This document shows, piece by piece, positions 1-6,294 of a stretch of DNA of 8,668 nucleotides. Origin of the DNA: an uncultured Clostridia bacterium (GTDB lineage Bacteria; Bacillota; Clostridia; Oscillospirales; Acutalibacteraceae); NCBI GenBank assembly GCA_946186535.1, contig CAMHNT010000085.1, positions 1 to 8,668 of the forward strand, read 5' to 3'. Positions within the stretch are counted from its first letter, which is position 1, and every line of letters begins with the position of its first letter. A model generated the notes under the pieces. That model saw only the letters and a program-made list of their open reading frames with translations, was not told the origin of the DNA and ran no database searches. Made by a program: the position numbers and the translations under genes.

Positions 1-485
1 AATCAGATATTGATACAGAATCCGAAACAGATATCGATACGAATTCTGATTCCGACTCCGACTCAGCAACAGACGTTGACACAAATTCCGACTCCGATTC
101 AGCAACAGACGTTGACACGAATTCTGACTCCGATTCACCATCAGACGTTGACACCGATTCTGATTCTGACGCAGAAACGGATATTGATACGGATTCTGAA
201 ACAAACAACGATACAGATACTGATACACCTGATACCCCCGACACACCCGACACACCCGACATACCCGACGCCCCGAACTACGGCGACGTAAACGGTGACG
301 GTACGATAACCACAGCCGATGCCGTAGATGTTCTCAGAATAGCAGCAGGAATCGACGGATACACAGACGAACAGAAAGCTCTTGCCGACGTAAACGGCGA
401 CGGTTCCGTCAATACTCTTGACGCAATCATGATTCTCCGCTTCATCAGCGGCTACGAAGATGACGGCTGTCTTATTACTAAATAA
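1..485 (+). CDS. 3' end of a secreted dockerin protein with Ser/Asp-rich repeat linker (partial)
   Basis: The gene enters from the left edge; its codons begin at base 3 and it ends at a TAA at 483-485. The visible product is about 160 residues. The first part is an acidic linker of 12-residue units of the type SATDVDTNSDSD (bases 27-206), followed by DTPDTPDTPD repeats (about 222-266). A 68-residue C-terminal type I dockerin starts at the YGDVNGDG motif near base 278. Its two calcium-loop/helix repeats read DVNGDGTITTAD and DVNGDGSVNTLD, each followed by a helix with LR at the usual recognition positions. Dockerins bind cohesin modules and attach enzymes or surface proteins to a scaffold outside the cell. 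The dockerin matches that of the next gene at 49 of 68 residues, including the C-terminal DDGxLIT tail, so the missing N-terminal part may also be a leucine-rich-repeat protein; that is inference. The catalytic or binding module lies outside the window. Confidence 0.9.
   Translation, partial: SDIDTESETDIDTNSDSDSDSATDVDTNSDSDSATDVDTNSDSDSPSDVDTDSDSDAETDIDTDSETNNDTDTDTPDTPDTPDTPDIPDAPNYGDVNGDGTITTADAVDVLRIAAGIDGYTDEQKALADVNGDGSVNTLDAIMILRFISGYEDDGCLITK
27..206 (+). repeat. In-gene tandem 36-bp repeats encoding the acidic Ser/Asp linker
   Basis: The clearest units are 63-98, 99-134 and 135-170, each 36 bp (12 codons). The first two encode identical peptides (SATDVDTNSDSD) and the third encodes SPSDVDTDSDSD. 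A diverged unit at 171-206 and an expanded one just upstream belong to the same series. The period is a multiple of three and the differences are largely synonymous or conservative, so this is a coding repeat and not a CRISPR or satellite array. Such arrays are prone to length change by slippage. Confidence 0.85.
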
Positions 486-510
486 AAATTATAAACAATA
501 AACATTCAAA

Positions 511-549
511 AACGCCTTTGAGATATTCTTTTCTCAAAGGTGTTTTTTT
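511..549 (+). terminator. Rho-independent terminator after the partial dockerin gene
   Basis: Bases 512-523 pair with 532-543 (12 bp, one G-U pair) around an 8-base loop, and a run of seven T follows. It begins 26 bases after the stop codon, separating this gene from the next one. Confidence 0.9.
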
Positions 550-577
550 GTTATCATATTCACGGACATAACATCTA

Positions 578-606
578 TTGACATAGCTCCACGGTTATAT
601 TATAAT
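578..606 (+). promoter_or_regulatory. Consensus sigma-A promoter of the LRR-dockerin gene
   Basis: The -35 box TTGACA lies at 578-583 and the -10 box TATAAT at 601-606, separated by exactly 17 bases. Both hexamers match the consensus at every position. The predicted start near 612-614 gives a leader of about 50 bases. A promoter this strong suggests high constitutive expression unless a repressor acts; no obvious operator palindrome is visible around it. Confidence 0.9.
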
Positions 607-663
607 TTATCAGTATCTGTTTTAATGTATACAAAACGGAATAAAAAATAAGGAGCTGTTTTT

Positions 664-2019
664 TTGAAAAAATTACTTGCAACCATACTTTCCGTCTCGC
701 TTCTTCTTTCCGCTTCATTCGCTTCGCCGAGCGCAGAAGCCTGCGAGACAGAGCCTTCAAGATCTGTAGAATTCATTCTGATGGACGACAGCGTAATCGT
801 TTTCGGAGATTATGCGTACCGTTTGCGTGAGGACAACACCTCCGAGGTAGCCGCTTATCTGGGGCATGATTCATTTGTCAGAATTCCCGACGAATTTGAC
901 GGTCACGAGGTTACGTCTATCGGCGAAGATGCCTTCGAAAAATGCTACGATATCACGGAAATTGTATTCCCCGAAACTCTCCAGCAAATCTATGCCAACG
1001 CTTTCTCAGGCTGCTGTTACATAGAAGAGCTTAATCTCCCCGAGAGTCTTCATTATATCGGTGATGGAGCTTTTTCAGGCTGCACCTTCATGAGCGTGAC
1101 AATCCCGAAAAATGTTATTTATATAGGAAACGGCGCTTTTATGTCCTGTATTAACATAAAGGAATTTATCGTTGCCCCCGAAAACAAAAACTATGTCTCC
1201 GTTGACGGCTGCATTTTTGACGACCGCATGCGTGAGCTTGTCGAATACCCCAGCGGAAAAATCGGCGGATACACTGTCCCCGACGGCATTCAGAAAATCG
1301 GTGAATACGCATTTTTCGAAACATATCATCTTTGGTACATAAACTTTCCCGACAGCCTGACATGTATCGACAGATTCGCTTTCTCCTACTGCAGGGATCT
1401 AAGACAGGTTTATATTCCCGACAGCGTTACCGAAATCAAGCGCGGCGCATTCGGCGGCTGCAGCAATCTGGCGAAAGTCCGCCTTTCGAAAAATCTCAAA
1501 GAGATTGAAGAAACTATTTTTTACGAAACCGACGTCGATAACCTTATCATTCCCGATGGAGTCACATCAATCAAGGAGTTCAGCTTCAATTACTGCTTCC
1601 TTCTGTACAGCATTTATATCCCCGAAAGCGTGACGTATATCGAGAGTGACGCATTTTTCAACAGTCGCCACGTAACCTTCTACGGCATTGAAAATTCCTA
1701 TGCTCAGTCATATGCAGAATCACATAATATCCCATTCGTCGCAATCGAGAATTATCCGAGCGAGCCGGAGGATCTTCTTAACACTCCCGACACTCCGGAG
1801 CCGGAGATTCTTTACGGTGACATCAACGGCGACGGTCTGATAAATACAGCCGATGCCATTGAGATTCTGAGAATCGCCGCCGGCTTCCAGGGATACACCG
1901 ACGAACAGAAAATTATCGCTGACGTCAACGCTGACAACGCAGTTAACACGCTTGACGCAATAGCAGTCCTCCGCTTCGTCAGCGGCTACAGAGACGACGG
2001 AATTCTTATTACGGAATAA
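664..2019 (+). CDS. Secreted BspA-type leucine-rich-repeat protein with C-terminal dockerin
   Basis: The product has 451 residues. The start is a TTG at 664, placed 8 bases after an AGGAG ribosome binding site (651-655); reading from it gives a classic signal peptide (MKKLLATILS then a hydrophobic core, cleavage probably in the 20-26 region). Residues about 73-360 hold roughly ten LRR_5/BspA-like repeats with the pattern IPxSVTxIxxxAFxxCxxL. Residues 361-383 are a Pro/Glu/Asp linker. Residues 384-441 are a type I dockerin with loops DINGDGLINTAD and DVNADNAVNTLD; in the second loop the usual Gly is Asn but the calcium-ligand positions are kept. BspA-like LRRs are known from adhesins and surface-binding proteins, and no catalytic motif is visible. 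The likely role is binding, with the dockerin anchoring the protein to a cohesin; the ligand cannot be read from sequence. Cys27 just after the signal region does not sit in a good lipobox. The gene is monocistronic, with its own promoter and terminator. Confidence 0.93.
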   Translation: MKKLLATILSVSLLLSASFASPSAEACETEPSRSVEFILMDDSVIVFGDYAYRLREDNTSEVAAYLGHDSFVRIPDEFDGHEVTSIGEDAFEKCYDITEIVFPETLQQIYANAFSGCCYIEELNLPESLHYIGDGAFSGCTFMSVTIPKNVIYIGNGAFMSCINIKEFIVAPENKNYVSVDGCIFDDRMRELVEYPSGKIGGYTVPDGIQKIGEYAFFETYHLWYINFPDSLTCIDRFAFSYCRDLRQVYIPDSVTEIKRGAFGGCSNLAKVRLSKNLKEIEETIFYETDVDNLIIPDGVTSIKEFSFNYCFLLYSIYIPESVTYIESDAFFNSRHVTFYGIENSYAQSYAESHNIPFVAIENYPSEPEDLLNTPDTPEPEILYGDINGDGLINTADAIEILRIAAGFQGYTDEQKIIADVNADNAVNTLDAIAVLRFVSGYRDDGILITE

Positions 2020-2020
2020 G

Positions 2021-2058
2021 GCGTCCATGAGACAAGAATCATCTCATGGACGCTTTTT
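2021..2058 (+). terminator. Rho-independent terminator of the LRR-dockerin gene
   Basis: A perfect 12-bp stem (2021-2032 with 2042-2053) with a 9-base loop is followed by five T. It starts one base after the TAA stop. Confidence 0.93.
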
Positions 2059-2116
2059 ATCCATAAAACCATAAACATTTCAGTTTCCGGAAAAATCCCC
2101 TTAATCATATAAAACA

Positions 2117-2149
2117 CAAAAAATACCGACAGTTTAAAACTGCCGGTAT
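2117..2149 (-). terminator. Terminator of the cysteine peptidase gene (convergent side)
   Basis: Bases 2123-2134 pair with 2138-2149. Read on the minus strand, every position pairs (one G-U), followed by six T. On the plus strand the same position is an A/C mismatch, though a T-run also follows (2152-2156). The primary direction is therefore minus, about 30 bases after the peptidase stop, with possible weaker backup termination for the plus-strand gene. Confidence 0.85.
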
Positions 2150-2178
2150 CGTTTTTATTTCTCCGAGATCTCAGAAAA

Positions 2179-3966
2179 TTAATATTCCGAAATCAATTTT
2201 GCGGATTTTCTCTGAACATTAACTGCGTCAAGAACATCGATCTTTCCGTCGAAGTTAACGTCTGCGTTAATTGTTCCGCTGTTGTTGAATTTTTCCAATC
2301 CTGCGATCTGTCTCAGTATGAGAATTGCGTCCGCTGTGTTGGACTTGAAGTCGCCGTTGATGTCGCCGATAACCTGTGAAGTAGTAATTGCTTTGATTAC
2401 AAATGTTGCACCGTCGTCACTATCTCCGTACTTATATCGATAGAGATCAACCAAATCTGTATACTCTCCTTGATAGTACAAGAAGCTCTGATTTTTAGCT
2501 GTCTCGGGTCTGAAAGCGTAGGTGTAACCGTCCATTGTAAGCCATTCGCATGTGCCGAGAGAAGCTCCGTTTTCAATTGAAGAACCGTCAATTGAAATTC
2601 CGATAGCACCCTTTCCGGAAGGAACAGTTATACCCTTCTCAATAAGATTAAGCTTGACATATCCGTTGTTTGCGATAGTGCCGCTGGCAAGCTCTGTCCA
2701 GCCACTGGAAGCAGGAGTGTCATTTGAAACAGGAATGTAATAAGCCTTATACGAAGAGCCTGCGCTTTGAGTCTCAAAAATAATCGAATCAAGATAAGGA
2801 TGAGCACTGTCGAAATCAAGCACATTTACAAATGTCATCGAACCGGTGAATCCAATATCATTGATAGCACCGTATTTTTCATCCTGACAGATCTTGTCAT
2901 AGCTTCTTGCGGTTCTCACGCTTGTGTAAGCAATGTTCGGACCCCATACGTTGGTATCAAACGCATAAGCATCCTCATAGGAGATCCAGAGATAACCCTC
3001 GTCTCCATATTCGGTTCCCCAGCTGTTCTTTACGAGCCACGCACCGTTTGAGGACGGTCTGTTTGAAGAATTGAAGTTGTCTCTTGAATAGTTGTCATCC
3101 CAGCCTATAACGGTAACTGCATGACCGGAAAACTCGTCACTTTCGTCAGCAGTATTCTTCAGATAAAAAGCAGAATAATTAGAGTTAAAGCCCTCGTCCA
3201 AGGCATTAAACGAAGTTGCAACAGCACCGTAACGGTAGATAGCCTCTTTAATGGTATTTTTATCTTTTTCAAGATACATTGCTTCAGTTACATTGTAAGG
3301 GGTCTTAGCCGTGTTCATATTGCCGGGCAAAGACGGATAATAGTCATAAGGCGAATACGGAATATCGGATTCAAGCTTCGGTCCCTGCCATGAAAGGAAG
3401 TAGCCGCCACCGATTATGCTGAAGCCGCCGAGCTGGAATCCGTTATGAAGCCAGCCGTAGCCGTTTGAATTATAGGTAGGAGTCGTCCACCATGCAAGAT
3501 GACTTTCGGAAAGGTCAAAATATCCCCTTCCCTCTTTACTCAGTAAGCTTTCCAATGCACCGATAGCAGTAAATGCCCAACATGTGCCGTAGATACCCTG
3601 ATCACGGATCGGAGTGGTATCCGACTTGTAGGAAGACGGAAGATCAGCGGACGGGGTCAGTCTTGAACCGGAAGCCACATAAGGACTAACCATCACTCCG
3701 GAAGTGGTATCAACATGAATCTTGCCGTCGAGATATGCCTGATAAGTACTGGAGTAACGTGTTTCGTTCATCGATTTCTGCGAAAGTTCCTTTACGGTTT
3801 TGGAATACTCCTCCGGCAAAATTTCCTCTACGATTTTGGATTCCTCATCCTCCACCGGAGCCTCGCTCAGCAAATCCTCGGCATTCGCAGTCGCCGCTGC
3901 GGAAACAACGAGAGCAGCCGCCAGAGACGCTGCAAGTAATCTTTTAAAAACAGATTTTCTTTTCAT
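2179..3966 (-). CDS. Secreted papain-family (C1) cysteine peptidase with C-terminal dockerin
   Basis: The product has 595 residues. The ATG at 3966 has a perfect AGGAGG (complement of 3978-3983) 11 bases upstream. Residues 1-29 form a signal peptide with likely cleavage ANA|E; residues 30-105 are a charged propeptide-like stretch. The papain domain spans about 106-345: oxyanion Gln123 and nucleophile Cys129 in RDQGIYGTCWAF, His282 in SGHAVTVIGWDD, and Asn314 in LVKNSWGTEYGDEGY. All catalytic residues are present, so it should be active. Residues about 350-530 are beta-rich and fit the lectin-like module seen after C1 domains in clostridial surface peptidases; this assignment is tentative. Residues 533-592 are a dockerin with loops DINGDFKSNTAD and DVNFDGKIDVLD; the usual Gly6 of loop 1 is Phe. 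The protein probably cleaves extracellular proteins while docked to a cohesin; substrates are unknown. Dockerin-bearing C1 peptidases are known from cellulosome-forming clostridia and ruminococci. The gene is transcribed alone from its own promoter. Confidence 0.95.
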   Translation of the reverse strand: MKRKSVFKRLLAASLAAALVVSAAATANAEDLLSEAPVEDEESKIVEEILPEEYSKTVKELSQKSMNETRYSSTYQAYLDGKIHVDTTSGVMVSPYVASGSRLTPSADLPSSYKSDTTPIRDQGIYGTCWAFTAIGALESLLSKEGRGYFDLSESHLAWWTTPTYNSNGYGWLHNGFQLGGFSIIGGGYFLSWQGPKLESDIPYSPYDYYPSLPGNMNTAKTPYNVTEAMYLEKDKNTIKEAIYRYGAVATSFNALDEGFNSNYSAFYLKNTADESDEFSGHAVTVIGWDDNYSRDNFNSSNRPSSNGAWLVKNSWGTEYGDEGYLWISYEDAYAFDTNVWGPNIAYTSVRTARSYDKICQDEKYGAINDIGFTGSMTFVNVLDFDSAHPYLDSIIFETQSAGSSYKAYYIPVSNDTPASSGWTELASGTIANNGYVKLNLIEKGITVPSGKGAIGISIDGSSIENGASLGTCEWLTMDGYTYAFRPETAKNQSFLYYQGEYTDLVDLYRYKYGDSDDGATFVIKAITTSQVIGDINGDFKSNTADAILILRQIAGLEKFNNSGTINADVNFDGKIDVLDAVNVQRKSAKLISEY

Positions 3967-4032
3967 TATATTTTTATCCTCCTCTTTTTATTTTGGTTCT
4001 GAAATATCTTCTCTCAGTCATCTTATTTATCA

Positions 4033-4070
4033 TGTTTACATTATAACAAAAAAGAATTAGAATGTAAACA
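4033..4070. repeat. Perfect 10-bp inverted repeat across the peptidase promoter (candidate operator)
   Basis: TGTTTACATT at 4033-4042 and AATGTAAACA at 4061-4070 are exact reverse complements, 18 bases apart. One arm covers part of the peptidase -10 box and the other covers the whole -35 box. Each arm is itself nearly symmetric (TGT-N2-ACA). The arm centres are 28 bp apart, close to three helical turns, which would suit a dimer or paired dimers on one face of DNA. No regulator can be named from this motif. Confidence 0.6.
4040..4068 (-). promoter_or_regulatory. Promoter of the cysteine peptidase gene
   Basis: On the minus strand, the -35 box TTTACA (complement of 4063-4068) and -10 box TATAAT (complement of 4040-4045) are 17 bases apart. 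The predicted start near 4033 leaves a leader of about 65 bases before the ATG. Confidence 0.85.
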
Positions 4071-4079
4071 GTTTTTTTA

Positions 4080-4214
4080 AAAATTATAAACATATTTTTT
4101 GAAAAAAAAGCGTTTGTTAATTCATTTTCTCAACACAGCCAATCCAACATGTTTAAATATCTACAAAAAAACAAAAAAATTTGTTTCCAAAATATAAAAA
4201 ATTTATATTACCCC
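4080..4214. other. AT-rich divergent intergenic stretch with A-tracts
   Basis: No reading frame or RNA is evident. It carries repeated A-runs (for example 4102-4109, 4165-4171, 4173-4179, 4196-4200), which could bend DNA or serve as UP-like elements for the promoter just downstream. Beyond that I see nothing in it. Confidence 0.5.
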
Positions 4215-4248
4215 TTGACTAATTTGAAATAAAAGGTTAAAATATAAT
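4215..4248 (+). promoter_or_regulatory. Probable promoter of the DUF1292-like gene
   Basis: TTGACT (4215-4220) is followed 17 bases later by TAAAAT (4238-4243). A better -10 hexamer, TATAAT at 4243-4248, overlaps it but would leave 22 bases to that -35, so the first pairing is preferred. The A-tracts upstream may strengthen it. Confidence 0.65.
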
Positions 4249-4275
4249 CGTAGACAGATTAAGGAGTTGAAATGA

Positions 4276-4578
4276 ATGAGTGAAGAATTCGAAGCTGACC
4301 TGATCGTTCTTCTTGATGATGACGGCGAGGAGCATTCTTTTGAAATATTGGATACCCTTGAGCATGAGGAGAAAACCTATTATGCTCTTCTTCCCCTTCT
4401 TGAGGATCCTCAGGAACAGGTTGAATCCGAAGGCGAGTATTATATTTTTGAAGTAATCGAAGAGGACGGCGAGGAACAGCTCGCCGAAGTTGAAAACGAC
4501 GATCTTCTCGATGAGCTTGCCGAGATTTTCGAAGAGCGTTTTGAAAGTCTTTTTGACGGTGTAGATGATGAGCTTTAA
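4276..4578 (+). CDS. Small, highly acidic DUF1292 (YrzB-like) protein
   Basis: The product has 100 residues. The ATG at 4276 follows AAGGAG (4261-4266) by 9 bases; an ATG four bases earlier runs into TGA after two more codons and cannot be the start. The protein has no signal peptide or membrane segment and is likely cytosolic. Forty of 100 residues are Asp or Glu, against one Lys and one Arg. The pattern of hydrophobic beta-strands between acidic turns (LIVLLDDDGEEHSFEILDTL, then KTYYALLPL and YYIFEVIEEDGEEQL), ending in an acidic amphipathic helix, matches the DUF1292 family of Firmicutes. That family has no established function. In Bacilli its members often sit beside the yrrK/ruvX and yrzL genes; those are not adjacent here. 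No terminator separates it from the downstream structured RNA, so read-through is possible. Confidence 0.85.
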   Translation: MSEEFEADLIVLLDDDGEEHSFEILDTLEHEEKTYYALLPLLEDPQEQVESEGEYYIFEVIEEDGEEQLAEVENDDLLDELAEIFEERFESLFDGVDDEL

Positions 4579-4605
4579 TCTTTAAAGCTTTGAATATTTA
4601 AAAAT

Positions 4606-4794
4606 ATCCTGCGTAATACGTGAATGTGTTCTTTATAACCCTACAAATTTTATTTTGGGAGCCGGACTCTCCTGGCGGATTGCAGACCTCCCGTCTCAGG
4701 ACGGACGAAGGGAGCGCGAACCCATGAGGAGGCACCCACCTGTCGCTAAGTAGGCAGGTTATGCACGAACACCTACGGTTAGGCGGGATTTTTT
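4606..4794 (+). ncRNA. ssrS: Probable 6S RNA
   Basis: No credible reading frame lies here, but the ends form a long interrupted helix. Bases 4606-4612 (AUCCUGC) pair with 4783-4789 (GCGGGAU). Further in, UAAU pairs with GUUA, CGUG with UACG, GUGUUC (4627-4632) with GAACAC (4767-4772) and AUAACC with GGUUAU. Inside lies an A/U-rich 5' bubble strand, a GC-rich arm including CCGUC-UCAG-GACGG (4691-4704), and on the 3' side a small hairpin ACCUGUC...GGCAGGU (4738-4759) next to the CACCCACC segment. A closing stem, a bubble with a hairpin on its 3' strand and a terminal arm, in about 185 nt ending in T6, is the layout of 6S RNA. 6S RNA mimics an open promoter and sequesters the housekeeping RNA polymerase in stationary phase. 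The family call rests on architecture and remembered motif similarity, not a covariance search. Another long Firmicutes RNA is the main alternative. Confidence 0.68.
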
Positions 4795-5047
4795 ATGCCA
4801 TTTTTTGAATTTTGAATATTTTTTTAATATCCGCACAGACTATTTTTACCGATACCTTTCCAAAAGCAATCCGATTCAATCTTCATACAAAGCCGCTTGG
4901 TTCAGTGGTTCCACAATAGGGGTATTTCCTCTGCGGAGTCACGAAGGCTTTTATGTATTTTTCGTTTTGCCGAAATGGTTATAGGCTATTTTAAAAATAA
5001 AAAAACTGTCTATTTTAAAAGAGTATATCCGGATAATCTTCTTCATC
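4795..5047. other. Non-coding stretch with one small structured segment
   Basis: No frame here looks like a real protein. Bases 4889-4951 can fold: AAAGCC (4889-4894) pairs with GGCTTT (4946-4951), GC-rich bases CCGC (4893-4896) can alternatively pair with GCGG (4933-4936), and AGGGG/CCTCT forms an inner hairpin; a short T-run follows. I do not recognise it as a known riboswitch or tRNA. The rest is AT-rich and featureless. Confidence 0.4.
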
Positions 5048-5085
5048 AAAAAACGGAAGAATACGACAGTATTCCTCCGCTTTTT
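5048..5085 (-). terminator. Bidirectional terminator downstream of the GH25 gene
   Basis: Bases 5054-5064 pair with 5069-5079 around a GACA loop. On the minus strand all 11 pairs form (one G-U) and six T follow (complement of 5048-5053), about 95 bases after the GH25 stop. On the plus strand there is one A/C mismatch, then a T-rich run (5081-5092), so it could also stop plus-strand transcripts coming from the 6S region. Confidence 0.8.
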
Positions 5086-5172
5086 ATTTTTTATAAAAAT
5101 CTCGTTTTTATTAAGAAAAAATATCATAACTCCGTTTTAACAAAGAAAACATCGGAGTCGGAAACATATCCG

Positions 5173-6150
5173 TCAAGTCATATAGTTTTTAAAATCCTCG
5201 ATCTCTATGTAGCAGTAGCTGATGTCAACGTCCCCATCAATTCCCGGAATGCTTCCTTTAGGCGTATACTGCCACATTAAATACTCCCCTTCGTATGTGC
5301 ATTCGGTATTGTATTGAGCTACCCATCTTATGTACCCGTCAACCTCAGTAAGGTAGTTTGTCCACCAGTCCGTATTCGCATAAATCCCCGGCAGGAAACC
5401 TGCTTCCTTCAGCCCCTCACAAATAATTTCGCAGGCTCTCGGAGCAAACTTTTCCGTTCCCGCCTGTTCACAGTCAAGGAAAATCGGAAGCTGGAATTCA
5501 TGCTGATCAATAAGCCTTAAAATATGCTCAAGCTCCGAATATGCCTGTTTCTCGGTTTTTGCATAGGAATATAAATACACCCCTATAGGAATACCCAACC
5601 TTTCACATTCGGAAAGATTTCTTTCAAACTGGGTGTCATCCTGATATTCGTAGTCGCTTCCGTAGCCGCAGCGCAAAATCGCTCCGTCAATATAGTCTTT
5701 GGCGGTATCCCAATCTATTTTTCCCTGATAAAAAGATACGTCTATAATTTTTAATCTCCGATAGCTCAGTCCTGCTGATTTTCTCAGAATATAGGCTGCA
5801 TCAGCACTTGTCAGTTTCCCGTCATTGTCGAAATCTCCGTACTTAACATAATCCTTCTCAATATCATCAAATCCGGCAGCGTACCTGAGAACGAGGACTG
5901 CGTCCAATGAATCTATTGAACCGTCATGATTAACATCACCGAGCTTTACTCCGGAATCGTCTTCATCGGGTTTATCGGGCTGATCGTCTGTCTCCTTCTG
6001 AGATTGTTCTTCGGAATACTGCAGTGTGAGCGTTTCCTGCTGTCCATCCGTTGTTTCGTCAGCCCAAGCGCAAACTGTTCCCGAAATCAGACAAGCCGCA
6101 GCAAGAAGACAGGAAAATGCTTTTTTTAAAATATTTCTTTTTCTGTACAT
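5173..6150 (-). CDS. Secreted GH25 lysozyme-like muramidase with N-terminal dockerin
   Basis: The product has 325 residues. The ATG at 6150 is preceded by AGAGG (complement of 6158-6162) with a 7-base spacer. Residues 1-30 are a signal peptide (likely cleavage AWA|D); 31-67 form an acidic Gln/Glu/Asp linker. A dockerin follows at about 69-129, with loops DVNHDGSIDSLD and DFDNDGKLTSAD, both complete. The GH25 domain fills 134-325: IIDVSFYQGKIDW with Asp137, LPIFLDCEQ with Asp226 and Glu228 (the DxE catalytic pair), WVAQYN, LMWQYTPKGS, and DGDVDISY with Asp309. GH25 enzymes hydrolyse the beta-1,4 bond between N-acetylmuramic acid and N-acetylglucosamine in peptidoglycan; the expected acidic residues are all present. 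It should act outside the cell on its own wall or that of other bacteria. The dockerin sits between signal peptide and catalytic domain with only a few residues of spacer, unlike the C-terminal dockerins of its neighbours. I found no convincing promoter hexamers upstream. Confidence 0.93.
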   Translation of the reverse strand: MYRKRNILKKAFSCLLAAACLISGTVCAWADETTDGQQETLTLQYSEEQSQKETDDQPDKPDEDDSGVKLGDVNHDGSIDSLDAVLVLRYAAGFDDIEKDYVKYGDFDNDGKLTSADAAYILRKSAGLSYRRLKIIDVSFYQGKIDWDTAKDYIDGAILRCGYGSDYEYQDDTQFERNLSECERLGIPIGVYLYSYAKTEKQAYSELEHILRLIDQHEFQLPIFLDCEQAGTEKFAPRACEIICEGLKEAGFLPGIYANTDWWTNYLTEVDGYIRWVAQYNTECTYEGEYLMWQYTPKGSIPGIDGDVDISYCYIEIEDFKNYMT

Positions 6151-6294
6151 TCACTAACCTCTTTCTTTGGATTTTTTTTTATAAAAATTCTTTGAAATGT
6201 CGCATTACTAAAATTTTCTGACATGGTAAATTCAACGTTGGATTAACTTAACTCGTTGTGCTATTAAAAGTGTTAAAACCGTAGGAAATTCCCT

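Noticed and set aside
63..170. 36-bp repeats considered as a CRISPR array
   Set aside because: There are no spacers between units, the units are in-frame codons and continue into a dockerin protein.
10..291. A 93-codon open frame over the repeat region
   Set aside because: It is the out-of-frame reading of the Ser/Asp repeat and gives low-complexity Leu/Thr/Ile/Pro sequence; the frame ending at 485 contains a clear dockerin.
4033..4070. Inverted repeat read as a biotin repressor (BirA) operator
   Set aside because: The arms contain TGTAAAC-like sequence but in the opposite relative order to the TGTAAAC...GTTTACA layout I recall for BirA sites, and the gene is a peptidase, not biotin metabolism.
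4891..4940. Segment with GGTTC and CCGC/GCGG pairs considered as a tRNA
   Set aside because: There is no four-arm cloverleaf, anticodon arm or proper T-loop; only a simple stem with an inner hairpin can be drawn.
4897..5280. A 127-codon plus-strand open frame
   Set aside because: It has no ribosome binding site, runs through the bidirectional terminator hairpin at 5054-5079, and overlaps the end of the GH25 gene on the other strand.
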